A DNA stretch of 64,000 bases, from assembly GCA_013400975.1 (NCBI GenBank), contig WBMZ01011734.1:137501-201500 (forward strand). The letters run 5' to 3'. Under the pieces are notes generated by a model, which ran no database searches, was not told the origin of the DNA, and worked only from the letters and a program-made list of their open reading frames with translations. Shown here one piece after another: positions 50,531 to 64,000 of this stretch. The position numbers and the translations under genes were made by a program. Numbering within the stretch: position 1 is the stretch's first letter; each line of letters starts with the position of its first letter. This DNA is from Atrichornis clamosus. Its lineage: Eukaryota; Chordata; Aves; Passeriformes; Menuridae.

Positions 50531-53500
50531 CTGAAGTAGTTAGCTCAATATATAAATATATCTTTTGAGATTACTATTATTAGGAAGGCTACATAATGGA
50601 AAAATAGGTTTTAGAATATGGCTTCATTATGCCAGCTAAAGATAATCAGTGGAAAAAATGTCTACATTCTTATAGAAACCCTATGGCTTAGGTTAACACA
50701 TTCTCTCAGCAGTACTGTTCATTCTCACATGTTTTCCAAACAAGCTTTCTGTTAATACTTTTTGTCGTAGTTTTATTGTTAAAAGAAGTTGAGATGCAGC
50801 AAAACCGAATTTAGATAAATATGACCCTGAGTCTTACACATCAAATCAACATACGGGAGGGTGTGACCAGTTTATGCTTAGCTGTCTCTTTCCTCATTTC
50901 CATCCCCCCTGTTCAGCACTTTTCTCTAAACTCAGCAGCAACAATATAGTTAATTTTATTTGTTTAAGAGTTAATGATATAACTTACATGTAGGTCTGTG
51001 TTTTTATAGGTTTTCTAATTTCTTTTTCTAATTATTTTTTAACTGCTTTCATGTGCTTTGACTAGGGACCTAGTATTAAGACAGTGTGGCTGTTTTAATG
51101 GTAAGGTAGATCTGGACTATGTTTCTGGTAGCACAAACATTTTATCTGTACTATAGAATCCATTTACAGGGAACTCAGATGCTTAGTGAAAAACCTATTA
51201 CCGTACATTTGAGTTTTAGAAAAGCTACAATGACTTCATTTATTTTAAAGACGAAAGGGAGAAGTCCCACTTCTACCACCTCAGAATAATCCACATTGAC
51301 ACATCCTTTTTTCCACATGGAGGTGTTCACCCTGTCCTTTAGTTCTAATGACATCAGGTGAGGTTGAGGAGATCTTGAACCGCTGAAAGCTCCCTGTCAG
51401 CATTTGCTAAAATGTGCAATAGATTTTGAGCCAAACTACATAAAAGAATCAAAGGTATTTTCATATACTTTACAAGAAGTAACTACATATACACTCACAA
51501 TAAATTACTTCTATTTGATAGAAAATATATATTTGTATTCTTATGTTTGTATGGGTATACTTATGGCTATAAGAAAAAGTAAATTTATATAAACACAGTT
51601 TTGTAATGTGCACTTACTTATAAACATTTTATATTTCACTGTGCATGCGTGTGTACATCTGTACACGTATGTATACATAACATGCTCTGTATTTGATCTA
51701 CAGATGATGGTAAAGCAACATTTTGTACAACTCACATAAGTGCTAAAAAGAGGAAATGATTTACATTTGCACTCCAAGCTGCTGCCAGAAAAGCCTTTCT
51801 ACATCACATATTTCAATCTGCTGTATGCATGTGTCTGCATACACATCTCAAATACACCATATCACTACCACAACACCACTGCTTTTAGAAATTATGATTC
51901 CTTTTTCAGAACATATGCCTGACTGAAATACTCAATTTTTTTATGGATTGCTATCAGATGCTTTCCAGAAGACTGGGGAGTAACTACAAAAGCCTATAAT
52001 CTAAATGCTACTTCTGCAGATTTCGTTAAGTATAAGATATTGACCAGCGAGAAAATAATTAGAGATGTGACCAGGGATAAATTTTCTTGTCTGCTGGATT
52101 TTTTAAAGATGAAAACACATGGTTAAAATTTTGAGCATAACAGTTTGTAACTTTGCTTGAGATTTAGCAAATTTGGATTCAGCTACAGAGAATAAGTCAT
52201 CAATAGTTCTGTTTATCTCGATGACAATTAATCTAAATTTAAAAGAGGTAAATTTCTATTCTGAGGTCCTATTTATCTTGAAAGGAAAGTTCAATCTCTT
52301 TCAGAACAATTGCAGTAGAAATCCAATTGTTCTTCTAACTGCCTGTTGTAAAATTCCAGCTACCTAAGCTAAACAAATGCAGCTGAGAGCTGTTAGATGT
52401 GTTTACCCAGAGCTTTTCAAAGATCAAAGGGGGGGAAAAAAGCACATCTGTATATTGAATTAAACTTTTTACTTCACTTGAAAATAAATTTTTTTTTGAA
52501 AAGCATTTTTCCTTCCTCATGAAGTTTTCCCCAGAGACCGCCACTTTTGAACTGTGCATGTACAATTTAAGGCACTTAGCCTTAGGAGGGGCCACCTCCC
52601 GCTGTAGATGAAGAGCTCGACACTAGGACTTATGTTAAATAGAGGCATGCACCTCCTCTTCCTCCGGGTCCTGCTTTTTGTCCTGTAACGGGGCTTGGAA
52701 TCTTTGGTCTCCATTCAGATGCACTTTTCTTAAAATGTTACCACCTGTAGGCTACTGTTACATTATTTCTTTGAAAATTCTGAAAACATGAGGGTAGTTT
52801 TGTTCAATTTAGCTTTACTGGGGGTGTATGGTTTTGCAGACAAGAAAGAAAGTGCTGGGTTTTTCCCTCTTGAGAGGCTATTAAGGCCATGGGCATCTTG
52901 ATGTCTGATTTTAAAAGGTGAACTTCACAAGAGCACAAAATGCCCCTGCCAGAATAACATGTCTTATGCTGAGTGTGCCATGAGGAAAATGGTGATCTGA
53001 AGGTGGCATTCTGTTTGTGCACACATTTTCCTCTGAGCTGTACAGGAGAGGGTAAGGTGTCACAAAGTCCTGATGTGGGAACAACTTTTCTCTCCTCAGT
53101 CTTTAGGGCAGAGACAGAGAAGGTTCAGGTTCCTTAAGTACACAGTCTTTTAGAGTCAAAGCAGTTGAATATAGACACAAAATTGCAATGCCTCTTGTAT
53201 TTAGAATATGTTATAATAAAGGATTTGCTGCCTGAGCAAGGGATGTACGCTTGGCATTTGTTAGCACCTTCTCAAAAGTAAGGACTATACAAAATGTAGG
53301 TTATCTATTAGCTTGCGATGTATTGATTTGAAAAATTAGGCCTAACATGAAATCATTTACTGTAACTTTTTTGTTGTAAGGTATTTCTGAGCATAAAAAG
53401 AATAATGTTACCTAAACAGATTCTTATGTGTTTTGGTTAGGAAAGAAAGCCTGGGGAGGAGATCAGAGTGCAAAATCAACTCCTGATTGGTCTTACTGCA

Positions 53501-55174
53501 AGAAATGGTAAGTGTTACTTTATGTTGTAAGACAAAAAAAAATGTTTATATTTGTGTCATATTCTATATTAGTTTAGTAGTATAGCATTTGTTTTTCTAT
53601 AAAAAGAGCATTATTTTTTAGGTACAGTTAATTCTTGATTGCAGGGGAAATCTTTGCTCACTTTCATTTTGCTTATGTGTATCAGTGGGAATAATTACAC
53701 AGGAAGAAGTACCACAAATGTAAACAAAAATGAATTCCAGAATTCAGGAAATCTTATAGATCTTAATCTGGTTCTGTTCTTTTATTTTATGTGGCCATTT
53801 TTGACAATGCCTTTTGTATACACATTCGGTAGAACCACGTTTCTGGCTTTATACTATAACCTTTCTAATAGCTAAATTGCAATAAAATTCCAACAGACAG
53901 ATTTTTTTAATCATATGAAGAAAGAGTGTGTAATTCATTATACCTAATTTTGGCAAAGTAAATTTTTTTTTAGGATAAACCCAAAAAGCACTTGCTGAAT
54001 GACATTTAACAGGACTAAGCTGTGAAAGGATCAAGCAATCTAGCACTTATAGTGGATGGGATACATGTTTTCAAACTTATGCCAGGCTTTATTCCTCCTT
54101 GCAGCCTGTGTCTCAAAGCATGCTGGCCTACATGGAACACAGTGGGACAGATGACCCTTATTCAACTTTCCTCTTGGCTGGCATTCAGCAGCCATCTTGG
54201 CAATATTGCTTCCCTCTTCATCCTCAATTTATGTGCATGTTTCTAAGACACTGTGTTTCTGGGAGAACATCCAGTTTAAGGACCGGAAGGGATTTTCTCC
54301 TCTGTTGCAATCACAGTGATGTTCAGGATTAGGGTGTATTTTACTTTTTCAGAAGAACATCACTGTTTAAAAGAGTTGTACTAAACAATAGAAAGTTAAT
54401 GTGGGGAAATGCTCTTTTGCCAGTGCTCTGAAGGGGCAAGGCAATAAATTTAAAGTCACTAGGTAAAAAAATTCCTTCAAGTTTAGACAGAACTAGCTAT
54501 ACGATTTTTAAGTTGTAGCAGATTTCCTGTGATACAGCTAGAAATATCAGGAGTTTAGGAATGACTGTACTCATCCATACCCTTTAAGATACTGAGTAAG
54601 GCTGGAGAACCTACTAGTTTCATAGATTAAAGTATCCCTTGTTCCTTAAAGTTCTCCTGCTATAATCTTGCAAAAACATGTTCTTCTGCCTTAGCACTCC
54701 TGAGTCTCAATATTATGGTATAGCAAGAAAGAATATACTTTTATCTTGTAAAGCCTGTGGAGGAAGTACAAAATTGAAGAAGTAATGAATAAGAACATGT
54801 TAGAATATGAATCATTTTGTGTGCTTAGGCAAAAGACATAACCCTCAGAAGTCCTATTATGATCCCTCATAAGCTGTGATTTTAGAGCAGTAGAAAATGG
54901 GTTGAAGAGAACCAACCTCATGTTGGGTGCTTCCATACATTTGGTCTTTATACTCTCCATTTCACCTGATAAAATAGATGAGCTCTGAGAAGTAGTCATC
55001 CCCTGTTTCAATTAAAATGAATAAATCTGGCAAGTAATGCTTTGAAATCTGTCGCTTTCCATGTATGTCTTTCACTTGAGTGTCTTATTGTAAAGTTCTA
55101 AATCTTATTGGCTTTCAACAATTAACACTCCTTTGAATCTTCCTTCCATTTACCTTGTCATTTAATTTACCAAA

Positions 55175-55212
55175 TCTCCCTCTCTCTCTCTCCCTCTCTC
55201 TCTCTTCTTCTC
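55175..55212. repeat. CT dinucleotide microsatellite
   Basis: About 38 bp of CT repeats with C and T interruptions; pyrimidines only on the plus strand. Confidence 0.9.
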
Positions 55213-57122
55213 ATATTACTCTTACTACTGCTTTGGTTGTTTTTTTGTTATGTTATAACTATATTGCCTGATAAATTTCCATTCAATCATTTCAAGCAGG
55301 AGCAGTCTATAGTGTTTGATCCAAAGGACACTGTGCATTTGATTCTAGTATATATTAAAATTCAGTTAAATTATTGGAAAACAGACAGGAGATTTCCCCT
55401 TGAGTTATTCTGTAAGCTTTTGTGGTTTTCCTATCATTTCTTTTATATGTTCATATTTTTTGGGGGGTGAGAGTAGAGTTCAGTCTCTTATTCCCGAGGC
55501 AAACATTCATAAAACAAAAGAAACACCACCTGATTTCTTGTGTGATAGAAATTACGAAACATATGTCGAATGCTGTAGCACGAAGTGAAAAAGTAGAAAA
55601 AATAAAAATGACCACAATATCTCCAATCTGTAACCTTCTTCAGGTATAATGACTATGTGTAATTTTTAACAATGATGGATAAAGGGGTTTTTTTCTGATA
55701 AAATGTGAGTTATAAATTGAGTCTGTCTGTCTTTAAAAAGGAGCAAAAGAAAACAAACTTTTTCCTGAATTCCATTTGGCAATTTATAGGTTATACTTTT
55801 GATATATCTGAAGAGAAGTTTGATCCAGAAGTAATTGCTATAAATATTGAACCATATCATTTAATATATGGGTAACATATTACTTTCTTCCATAATTAAA
55901 AGATGTGCAAAAAATCCACATAATCTATTCTAATTCCTCACATTATATACTTAATTCTTTCATAAAATCTATATTTTCTTTATTTCTCTCATTCTACCTT
56001 GCATGTAAGTGTTTTGTTCCTACAATGTTATTATGGTCAAAGATGCAAAGCTTGTGCAAGAAAAACCTCTTTTTGGGACAACTCTTTTATTTTAGGTGCT
56101 GGTGGCTCACAGAATCTCAGTAAGTTGTGGACTCTTTCAATACCTGACTCCACAAGGTTGAACATCGCACTCATTTTCCTTTCTCTATGCAACCAGGGAG
56201 CATGGCCACCATAGTCACCAAACTGTACTGATAGCCCAGGTTCATCCAACTACTTACCCTTATTCTTATCTTCTAGCGTGTCACTAACTTCTAAAGCATA
56301 ATCATACAGTCCTATGGGTCTACAGTTTTTGTTGTTGCCAGATGTGTGATTGTACATGTGTCTAAGTTGTAAGCTGTTTGAACAAGATTGGTTCCACAAG
56401 AAATCTGTATCACTTGTTAAAACTAACGTGTCCTCATCATAACTTACTACTTCTCCAATTCTCATATGACCTGACAGCTTTATCAGCAAAAACATAATGT
56501 TTGCCTGGACTGTCAAAAAAATACCAAATAGCTGACCTGTCAGTAAAAAACCCACTTTCTCTCAGAACAAGATTTCTTGAGGAATTTGATGATGAATACT
56601 TATTAAGAATTATTATTTTACCAATTTCAATTGCAAAACTTATTTTAGAATGAAGACCTGAGCCAAAAATAAACAAACAAACAAGCGAGTTCTTAACAGC
56701 TAGCTACAAAGTAGCAAATCCTGCATGATATATTTTTCAATTGTTCTTCTTATCACTTTCTTCTCTTTTAACAAGCCCTAAGTCTCAACTGTCTATAAAT
56801 TAGGAGTAGTGTCCCATATATTCCATGTTTAAAAAGAAGATATAGGTCCCTAAAACACAAAGATGACAATGAGTGTTTACATAAAAAAAAAAATTTGGCC
56901 CTGGGATCAGTCTTACTGTGCCTCTTAGTGGTGGAATGAAATTGGTGTTGATGTGTGAACCAGGGTAAGGGTTTACATGAATTCATGGTGAATTTTGTAA
57001 TTGATGCCATAACTGTCTGCTTTATATTCTTTGTGGTTCTGTGCACGTGTCTGTAGCTCACAGGGAATTCCAAACTGAGTGACAGTCCACAGGGAATAAA
57101 ACAGAGCCTGAAGGGTTCCTTC

Positions 57123-57142
57123 TTTTTTTTTTTTTTTTTTTT
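57123..57142. repeat. Poly-T run (20 nt)
   Basis: An uninterrupted T-run of 20 bases. On the minus strand it is an A-run, but no retroposed sequence was recognised beside it. Confidence 0.9.
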
Positions 57143-60100
57143 GTAAAATATGTGAAGATGTATATGAAAGAAAACAAGACTTGAAAGAGATATATATATG
57201 GAATGATGTAAGCCTTTCTGCCTCACTGTTTGTAGATATATATAAGGATAGTAAAAGAAAAGTATTTATAAAAAATACATTGAAAAAAATTTCACTGTTG
57301 TATGCCAAGCAACAAAATATTTTGAATTTTTTAAGTTTGTCAGGCATTTTTTACAAATCTTTCAATGTTTGTACTGTCTCCTACCCCTAGTTTTAAGTGA
57401 AATGTGCAACAGAAAGAGAAGCACTTGGACTCAGGAAATGACAAAGTTACACATGCAGCATGAATTTGGCTTACCTGTTTATACATGTTTTGATACAAGT
57501 TTTTGACTTTTGTTCCCCATTTAATCTCAGGTCAAAATCAAACTGTACAAATTCAGATCACTGTGAGTTAAGTCTTCACAAGACAAAGAGTAAGGCAAGT
57601 TTTGATCAACCTGAGTGAGCTAGGATGCTCTGGAAGAGTGAGAGTTTTCTTGTGACAGAGGCCATGGGTTAAAATCAAGCAGTCTGGGTTTCTGCTTTGC
57701 TTGAAATGTTACTACAGCTCTCAGTGCCTCTCTTGCTCTGTCATTGTAAATATTCATTCAAGTATTTCCTGGTCTCACAAGAATGTTCTGAGAATAAATT
57801 CATTACTGCTTATGAAGCACGCTAATATTACAGTGATGACATAGATAGAAGCCTATGAAATAAAATAAAAGCTTATTTGCTTCAGGGCTTAGAGGATATG
57901 TCGTAAATACAATGTGGAACCACATGTTGAACATAAGGATGAAAAGAAATATCCAGGTGTTGCTTAGCACTTTGTCCCCTGTATTAACGAAAGGCCCAGG
58001 GGAGGGAAAGGGTGGGAGAAGAAATCTGTTTTTTCCTACGAGTTTTAACAGCAAACTAGTACGTGACGTACACAAAGCACAGGACAGGGTAACATGGGAG
58101 ATTTTATTAACAACTCTTCAGTTATAATTGTTATGAAACTTGTTCAAAACTGAATTAAAATTCTTCTTTGCTCATATTCCCTTTGAATGGACCTCTTTAG
58201 AATACAAGGGATTTTGTAGAGAGGTCAATTTATTAAGCCTTATGCCAGCAATAATTGATCTGTTCCCATATGTGCATCATATAAACAAATATGTTTGAAG
58301 ATAGTTTTGCATTTATTATGAACATTCCTTATTAGAGAGTAAATATTTTCAGTCACAAATCCTTACAAAGGCATTAAGTCTTTGTGATATTTTAAGGTAT
58401 TTTCTTCCTTTTTGATAGTAGCTGAAATAAAGAAAATGGCTTACAGATTTAGCTGTGTATATAGTTTGAAAGTTACAACTGAAAAATGATGTTCATAATC
58501 TGAATTGCAATGAAACCAATTATCTGTACCATGGTGTTTCACTTGGGAATACTCCGAAAGGTTTAGTATTTCTTAAAAGAAATTAAAAACAGCTGTAAAA
58601 ATATCATAAAACAAAAATAGCAGCTGCAAAAGAGATTAACATTCCTAAATTTCATTTGAACCTGAGATGTTATTTTTCCAACGGAAACATACATATATAC
58701 TGATTTTTAAAATCTATTCTTTATGAAACTATATCCTTTTAAGAAAAAGGGATTTTTTTTCATTTCGCCGCTTCTTGATGTTACCTATGAATTTCATGAA
58801 TATTCTTCCCCTCTGCCTAGAAATTTTGTATTACCTTTTTTCTGTAATTACCAAAGAAAAGCTACAATTGTTGAATCTTCAAGAATTATTTAAATATAAC
58901 CTATTAAGAATTAGAGATCTGCCTAATAAACAATTTATAGCAATCCTTGCACTTTTGTTACTTACAGCTGTCAAGCAGCTTTCAAACTGAGCCCAAATCA
59001 CCCTGTGCCTGTTTTAAAATTTTATATAGCGTCTGTTTTCCAATTAAGCAGCCAGTCATAGATGAAACTTTTCCTAATCTTTTTCATATATATAATAAAA
59101 CTAAATGTAATTTATAAAACAGAACTGGAGGTGCTGACAGTATAAAACAGTTTATTTTGCAGTCTTGGTCAAAACATATGGCAGCAACTTTTCTAGACTT
59201 CTGCCAGATGGCGGGCCTTAATCGATTTTGTCTGTTGTGCCGTATGTTAATTCTCTGCAAAAAGTGTTTCTTCAAACTCAATTAAAAATATAATGACTTT
59301 TATTTTCTTAGTGAGCAACTAATGCTAAAACTGTCATTTAGATACGTCAGTTTAAGTTTGAAAAGTTTTTGAAAGCCCCAAGATATTTACACAACAGGTA
59401 AAATTGATTCTAATGGCCTTGAAAGCTGTGATTGTTATTCATCAGCTTGTGTATCATTTCATGTGAATCTGAATAAATTTACCTTTATGATAATATTCCT
59501 TATCTTGCATTTCTATTTTTCTTGTGGCTTTTTTTGACTAATGATAGTGTTTCATTTTGCAAATTAGAGTAATTTTGAGCACCGAAAGACCCCAGAGTAA
59601 AAACTCAAATCAACACTAAGCTCATTACTCCAAACTATAAACACATTAAACTAGAAAAAGGGAATAGCATCTATCTCCACATCTCAATAAAGATACTTTA
59701 TGATAAAATAGCTGTTATAAACTTTAACTACTGCTCTACCCAACACATTTCAATGTTTCCTACATCTCCCATATTAAAATATTATATTTTATGTGGCCAT
59801 ATTACATTTAATAAATGTTGCACAAAGACCAGTCTCCAAGGTTATTTTAACAGGCAATATTCATTTGCTAAGTATGAAATTTCCTCTTTACCCAATAAAT
59901 AATGAGGCATGAATTTTTGATAAAGGTGCTTCTGGATGTGCAAACATAGTGGACAAAAAATCTTTAAATTCTACTAAAATTACAACAGTGGTAGTTTCTA
60001 TGTATTTTGATAAATATGTTAATAGTATGGATTCCTTAATAAACATATTTTTTTTAAGTCTGTAAGTTAATGGGAAATGTAATAAACATTTATACATTTC

Positions 60101-63100
60101 GGTCTCCTTTTACTGCCATTGTTCCTTTTTTATACATATTATTTGTGACACAGGCTTAGATTTTGAACTAAAATAAGATGTGTGCATAACAGAAATCAAA
60201 TGAAAGGAACTTGTCCCCAGAGAAATATGCAATCCTTTTGTAGAACCTAGCTTTAATGTAGACCAGTACTTAACATATTCACAACTTATAACGCATGAAA
60301 TGGGTGTATGTTGAAACAAAATATCAACCAGATCTATTCTCCTTACCATGTTTATTTTATGACTACTTTCTTTTGAAATAGAGCGGGGTTATGGTAATAT
60401 GTATGTAGACTAAATAGGTTGTGTTTTCTCCAGCAATAATCCCACACAAGTACAAGGCAGAAACAGTGTGTTTTTCCAATACAATCCAGCAAGGGCAAAT
60501 GACAGCCTTACCTGATGGTTGATATCTTTTATAATAAAGCTCTGACATATTTTATGCATCACAAAGAATGATCAAACATTTCTCTGGAGCCTTTCTGTCA
60601 CAGAATGTGGCCCCATGTCCCACGTATGCGTTTGCTTTAGCCTATAATACACCTAAATTGTAAATTAGATATTTGTTACCAATTGATATCACTTTGTAAT
60701 CAGACTGTATTTAGGAACAACATAAAATCTTTGTTTCATGTTATATTTAATATTTCTTGGGTTTTAGTAGAAAATAATGATAGTTTGGAATATATTTAAG
60801 ACAAATAATTCACATCCTGAGTCATAAAAATACCGCTGTAGGTAATTAAGTAATTTTAAATGAACCAAAGGCTTGTATTTTGAAAAATAAAATTGAGTAC
60901 AATTTATTAAAAGTTGGATGTCTGGGGATTTTAGAATGTAGAGCTTAACAATATTTTAAAGATTCTTACTTACTAGATTATGTTGATATATTTGACTCAA
61001 AACTTCTTAGAAATTTAACTATCCTGAATTCTTCACTATGTTTTTTTAAAGCAAGGTTAAATCTCGGATTTAACATCTAATGCTATATATATTCAAGAGT
61101 GAAGACAGTGCTCTTTGCTGATCACCCAGTTGGTTTCCCACACACAAATTTTTGTGTCATTTGAGAGGTTTAAGGTATTCAGAAGGATGGACTGTAAAAA
61201 TGACAGTTGCCTTGCCTCTGTGAAGGTGAAGTCAGAAGCTGAGAGTCAATAATAAGGCATCTTAACAGTGATGGTCATTTACCAACTAACTCAAAATCTG
61301 GATGGAAGGCAAGCCATAACACCACACAGCTTTTCTGACAAGGGGAAGAAGTCTGATGTTCATATTAACTGTGTTTTAAAGTAAACTTCTCGTATACAAT
61401 TTGGGTCTAGTCATAATTGGAAAGGAGCAGACAACAATATTTATAGTCACTGAGCATCAGTTATGAGGGAAATATGTCACTATTGCAGTAACAGAAGAAC
61501 TTGATCCAGGCAGAGCACAGGAGGAGACCTCTCATCGTTTCACCAAGCAAAGCTTGTGAGTTTGCTTTTCCATTTTGAGATTTTTGGTTCCAGGACTCAC
61601 GCTTTTAACTTTGCATCTCATTGACATGCTTTGAGCACTATAAAAGATCTGCTAGGAAGACCTCTTTTGTTGAAAGAGTAGAAATCAATGAGAATTGATC
61701 TGGCCCATGAGTAGTCCATTATAAACCTAGATATTACTTTGGAAAGGACTATAACAAACAATAAAATAATAACACTAAATAGAAACTATGACAAAGCTCT
61801 GCTCTCATGGGCATCATTCTCCTAACAGGGAGAAAGTAGATGATTCAGTCATGGATTCACATCTATGCAGGATAATCTAAAAGGGTATTTTTTAACAGTT
61901 AATGCCTTACACCCTTTTTAAGAGGTGACAAGTGTTAGACTTCTATATTTTTGCTTCCAGTGTATTCCAGTGTCTGTATACCTTTTTCTGCTGCTCCAAA
62001 AGGTGGGGAATAAGTGTCCTTTTCTTACAATACTTTTTATGCCTCGCACAGGTAAGTAGCTGCCAGTCAGACAACATATTCATCTGCAGATTTCTCATGT
62101 TTTCTTCACTCTAGAGTGAGTTTTCTGTTCATCTTCTCATATCTTATTTTGGACAAAAATCTGTAGACAAAACTCTCTTTTTTCTCACCAGTAGCACTGG
62201 GAAAATGTGGTTTTATAGTGCCATAAATCATGAATTTCATTTTTCTTTGAAACACCTAAATAAAAGGGAAGATGCTTTGATTAATAAGGTTTAGAAAATG
62301 GAAGCAGTACTAGAAGGGAAAAATAGAAAGTGAACAAAAAAAGATAAAAAGAGGATGAAAGAAACTGTGTTTTCTGATTTTTTCCTTTCAAAACCTCCTC
62401 AATGATAACACCTTTCCTATTGCAGTAATGAAGTGCACTATTTGCCAAAACAGCCAAAAAGTCTGTTTATGGATAGAGGAAGAAACCAAACTCAGAATTT
62501 TGCTGAGAATTTACCCTGAGTGGAAAATTGTAGTTAAATTCTAAGATCCCTTTTTCTGTGTCTCATAATCTCACATGTAAGAGCAGAAGAATTGGGAAAT
62601 ATCCTGTCCTGCTTAATAGAACAATTCAAAATCCAATAAGAAGAAAGCAGACCATATATGAAGAATGAAAAAATACTCCTCCTATACTATTGTCAAGGTT
62701 AGTTTCAAACCACTGAGATGTCAACAGTAAGATTGTTATTGACTTGCATGAATTTCTTTGCTTTTTTGTAGGAAGGGAGAGGAGACAATTCTTACAACAC
62801 TTGAGGTACTATTAGAAGTCAGTGAAGGTAGTCTAATCTTAGAAGCATTCTATACAGCACACTAGCCTTGGGAAGAAGATCCCAGCTAAAGGATGGGCTG
62901 AAGTTGCAGATTTAAAGAAATACAAAACATTCAAATTTTATCAATGACATAAATTATTTTCAATTTAGACTTTTCTGTAACAAACTTTAATTCATTTGGT
63001 TTTGTTTAGGTTTTTTTTTTTTTTTAATACATTTAGGGTACTGGTTTGGATTTTACAGAACTAGCAACTTAGTGGCCATTCTCATAATCAGCAAGGAGAA

Positions 63101-63261
63101 ATTATTTTAAAAGAAAGTATGGGGAATTTCAGGCTAGAGACCTGTTTTCATTTATTTCCAAACTGTTGGTCTACACCTGTCAAACCTAATATAGATTACA
63201 TGATTCACGAGAAAGAAAAAATCATGCCCAGGCAATTTTCAAAAACTTAACTAATTTTTCC

Positions 63262-63414
63262 TCCTGTCCTGTCCTGTCCTGTCCTGTCCTGTCCTGTCCT
63301 GTCCTGTCCTGTCCTGTCCTGTCCTCTCCTCTCCTCTCCTCTCCTCTCCTCTCCTCTCCGCTCCTCTCCTCTCCTCTCCACTCCTCTCTGCTCTGCTCCG
63401 CTCCTCTCCTCTCC
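63262..63414. repeat. Two-block pentanucleotide microsatellite (TCCTG)n(TCCTC)n
   Basis: Exactly 12 perfect TCCTG units (63262-63321) are followed by 7 perfect TCCTC units (63322-63356). About 11 further units follow, with TCCGC, TCCAC and TCTGC variants, to 63414. All of the second block except the variants is pyrimidine-only. The perfect left blocks suggest recent expansion and therefore likely length polymorphism. Confidence 0.95.
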
Positions 63415-64000
63415 CTTTAATCATATTTACTTAAGTTTTTCAAGTACCAACAGGCATGACAGCATTTCTAGTGCATCACAGTTGACTTGCCATATATTTA
63501 TTTATGACCTTTATCAATAACAGATGAGCAATTGTACATAAATTGTATGGTGGTCATGTGGCATGGGTAATCATCCACTAGAGATTGGGAAGGGGATATG
63601 AAACAACTTCTCATCTAAAACAGAATTAAAAAACAGGTTTATAGTGTTATACCAAGACAAAGTTGTAAATGTACTTTGGTTAAAATATATACCTGCAGTA
63701 CTATCTTAATTAATGGAGAATCCTAGGGTTCAGTTAATTCAACAATCAAATACATAGAGGGTTTTTTACACAGAAAATATATACTAATGTTTCTATATTT
63801 CATTAATATAGGATTCATATTTCAGCTGAAAAAACTCTCACAGAAGCTGAGCAATCAGCCTCTCTGGGTATGGTATAGTAATGTACTAGCTTGTGTGTTT
63901 GAGGTCTTATTATAGAGATGTCAGTTTTAGTTTGAAACATAAACATATTTTTATTTATACATTAGTGCTTATAGTGATCAATGACCATCTGTGCAGTATA
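63415..64000. other. Non-coding DNA at window end
   Basis: AT-rich unique sequence with no feature that I can support. Confidence 0.55.

Larger units (their letters stand above)
50531..63261. other. Long AT-rich non-coding stretch with simple repeats only
   Basis: No gene and no dispersed repeat could be named in these 12.7 kb. It holds an alternating purine-pyrimidine patch at about 51640-51680 (with GTGTACA-TC-TGTACAC), a GC-richer patch at 52535-52700, a CT microsatellite, and a T-run at 57123. Exon-like pieces with one good splice site and short open frames occur at 53455-53511, 57481-57530 (minus), 61489-61555 and 61961-62051, but none is convincing. Overlapping antisense frames at 56768-57347 span the T-run and are accidental. 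Confidence 0.5.

Noticed and set aside
53455..53511. Exon-like segment ending in ATG|gtaagt
   Set aside because: Acceptor (gtgttttggttag) is poor and the open frame does not fit the phase left by the exon at 17331.
56768..57347. Two long minus-strand frames (152 and 124 codons)
   Set aside because: Both run through the 20-nt homopolymer, giving Lys runs, overlap each other, and are otherwise unlike protein.
61489..61555. Exon-like 67-bp segment between ttgcag and gtgagt
   Set aside because: The upstream pyrimidine tract is weak and the segment is short; phase does not continue from the exon at 17331.
61961..62051. Exon-like 91-bp segment with good acceptor and donor
   Set aside because: The open frame is a Phe/Cys/Leu-rich peptide driven by T-rich sequence; could be a non-coding exon but I cannot support coding.
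1..64000. CRISPR arrays, operons, bacterial or phage genes, tRNA or rRNA genes
   Set aside because: No regularly spaced repeats, no dense gene layout and no RNA gene structure was seen; the window is vertebrate nuclear DNA.

Overview
The window is vertebrate nuclear DNA, almost certainly from a bird. It is AT-rich and non-coding over nearly all its length, shows no bacterial-style gene layout, and its open frames are short. The avian call rests on several CR1 LINE copies, some ending in the ATTCTRTGATTCT-type tail, and on LTRs of endogenous retroviruses whose end sequences match families common in bird genomes. No complete gene is present. The DNA looks like the inside of a very large intron or a gene-poor interval.

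Layout. Positions 1-5596 are unremarkable AT-rich sequence. Two CR1 3' ends lie at 5597-5823 and 7031-7387. From about 10 to 17.5 kb several exon-like segments occur. The best is a 110-bp plus-strand segment at 17331-17440 with good splice sites, encoding a coiled-coil-like peptide. Three weaker minus-strand segments (14958-15041, 13524-13612, 11010-11098) join in phase. From 23.2 to 24.1 kb two CR1 fragments face opposite ways. An old CR1-type fragment lies near 27.1 kb, a decayed minus-strand LTR at 27561-27904, and a CR1 at 28489-28993. A GC-rich island at 31.1-32.0 kb is a minus-strand retroviral LTR plus flank. A minus-strand CR1 at 38455-39412 carries a small internal tandem expansion. 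A plus-strand LTR sits at 45010-45617. From 47.4 to 50.5 kb there is a nested cluster: a minus-strand CR1 with reverse-transcriptase remnants, a plus-strand CR1, and an LTR that interrupts the latter. The rest to 63.2 kb is AT-rich with only simple repeats. A two-block pentanucleotide microsatellite lies at 63262-63414.

The identified features are mostly unrelated transposon remnants; they do not form a system. I looked for a novel system and did not find one. The most useful leads are the isolated coiled-coil exon, the phase-compatible minus-strand exon chain, the GC-rich LTR island, and the nested CR1/LTR cluster. All repeat-family and exon calls come from reading the sequence and from remembered family features; no alignment or database search was run.
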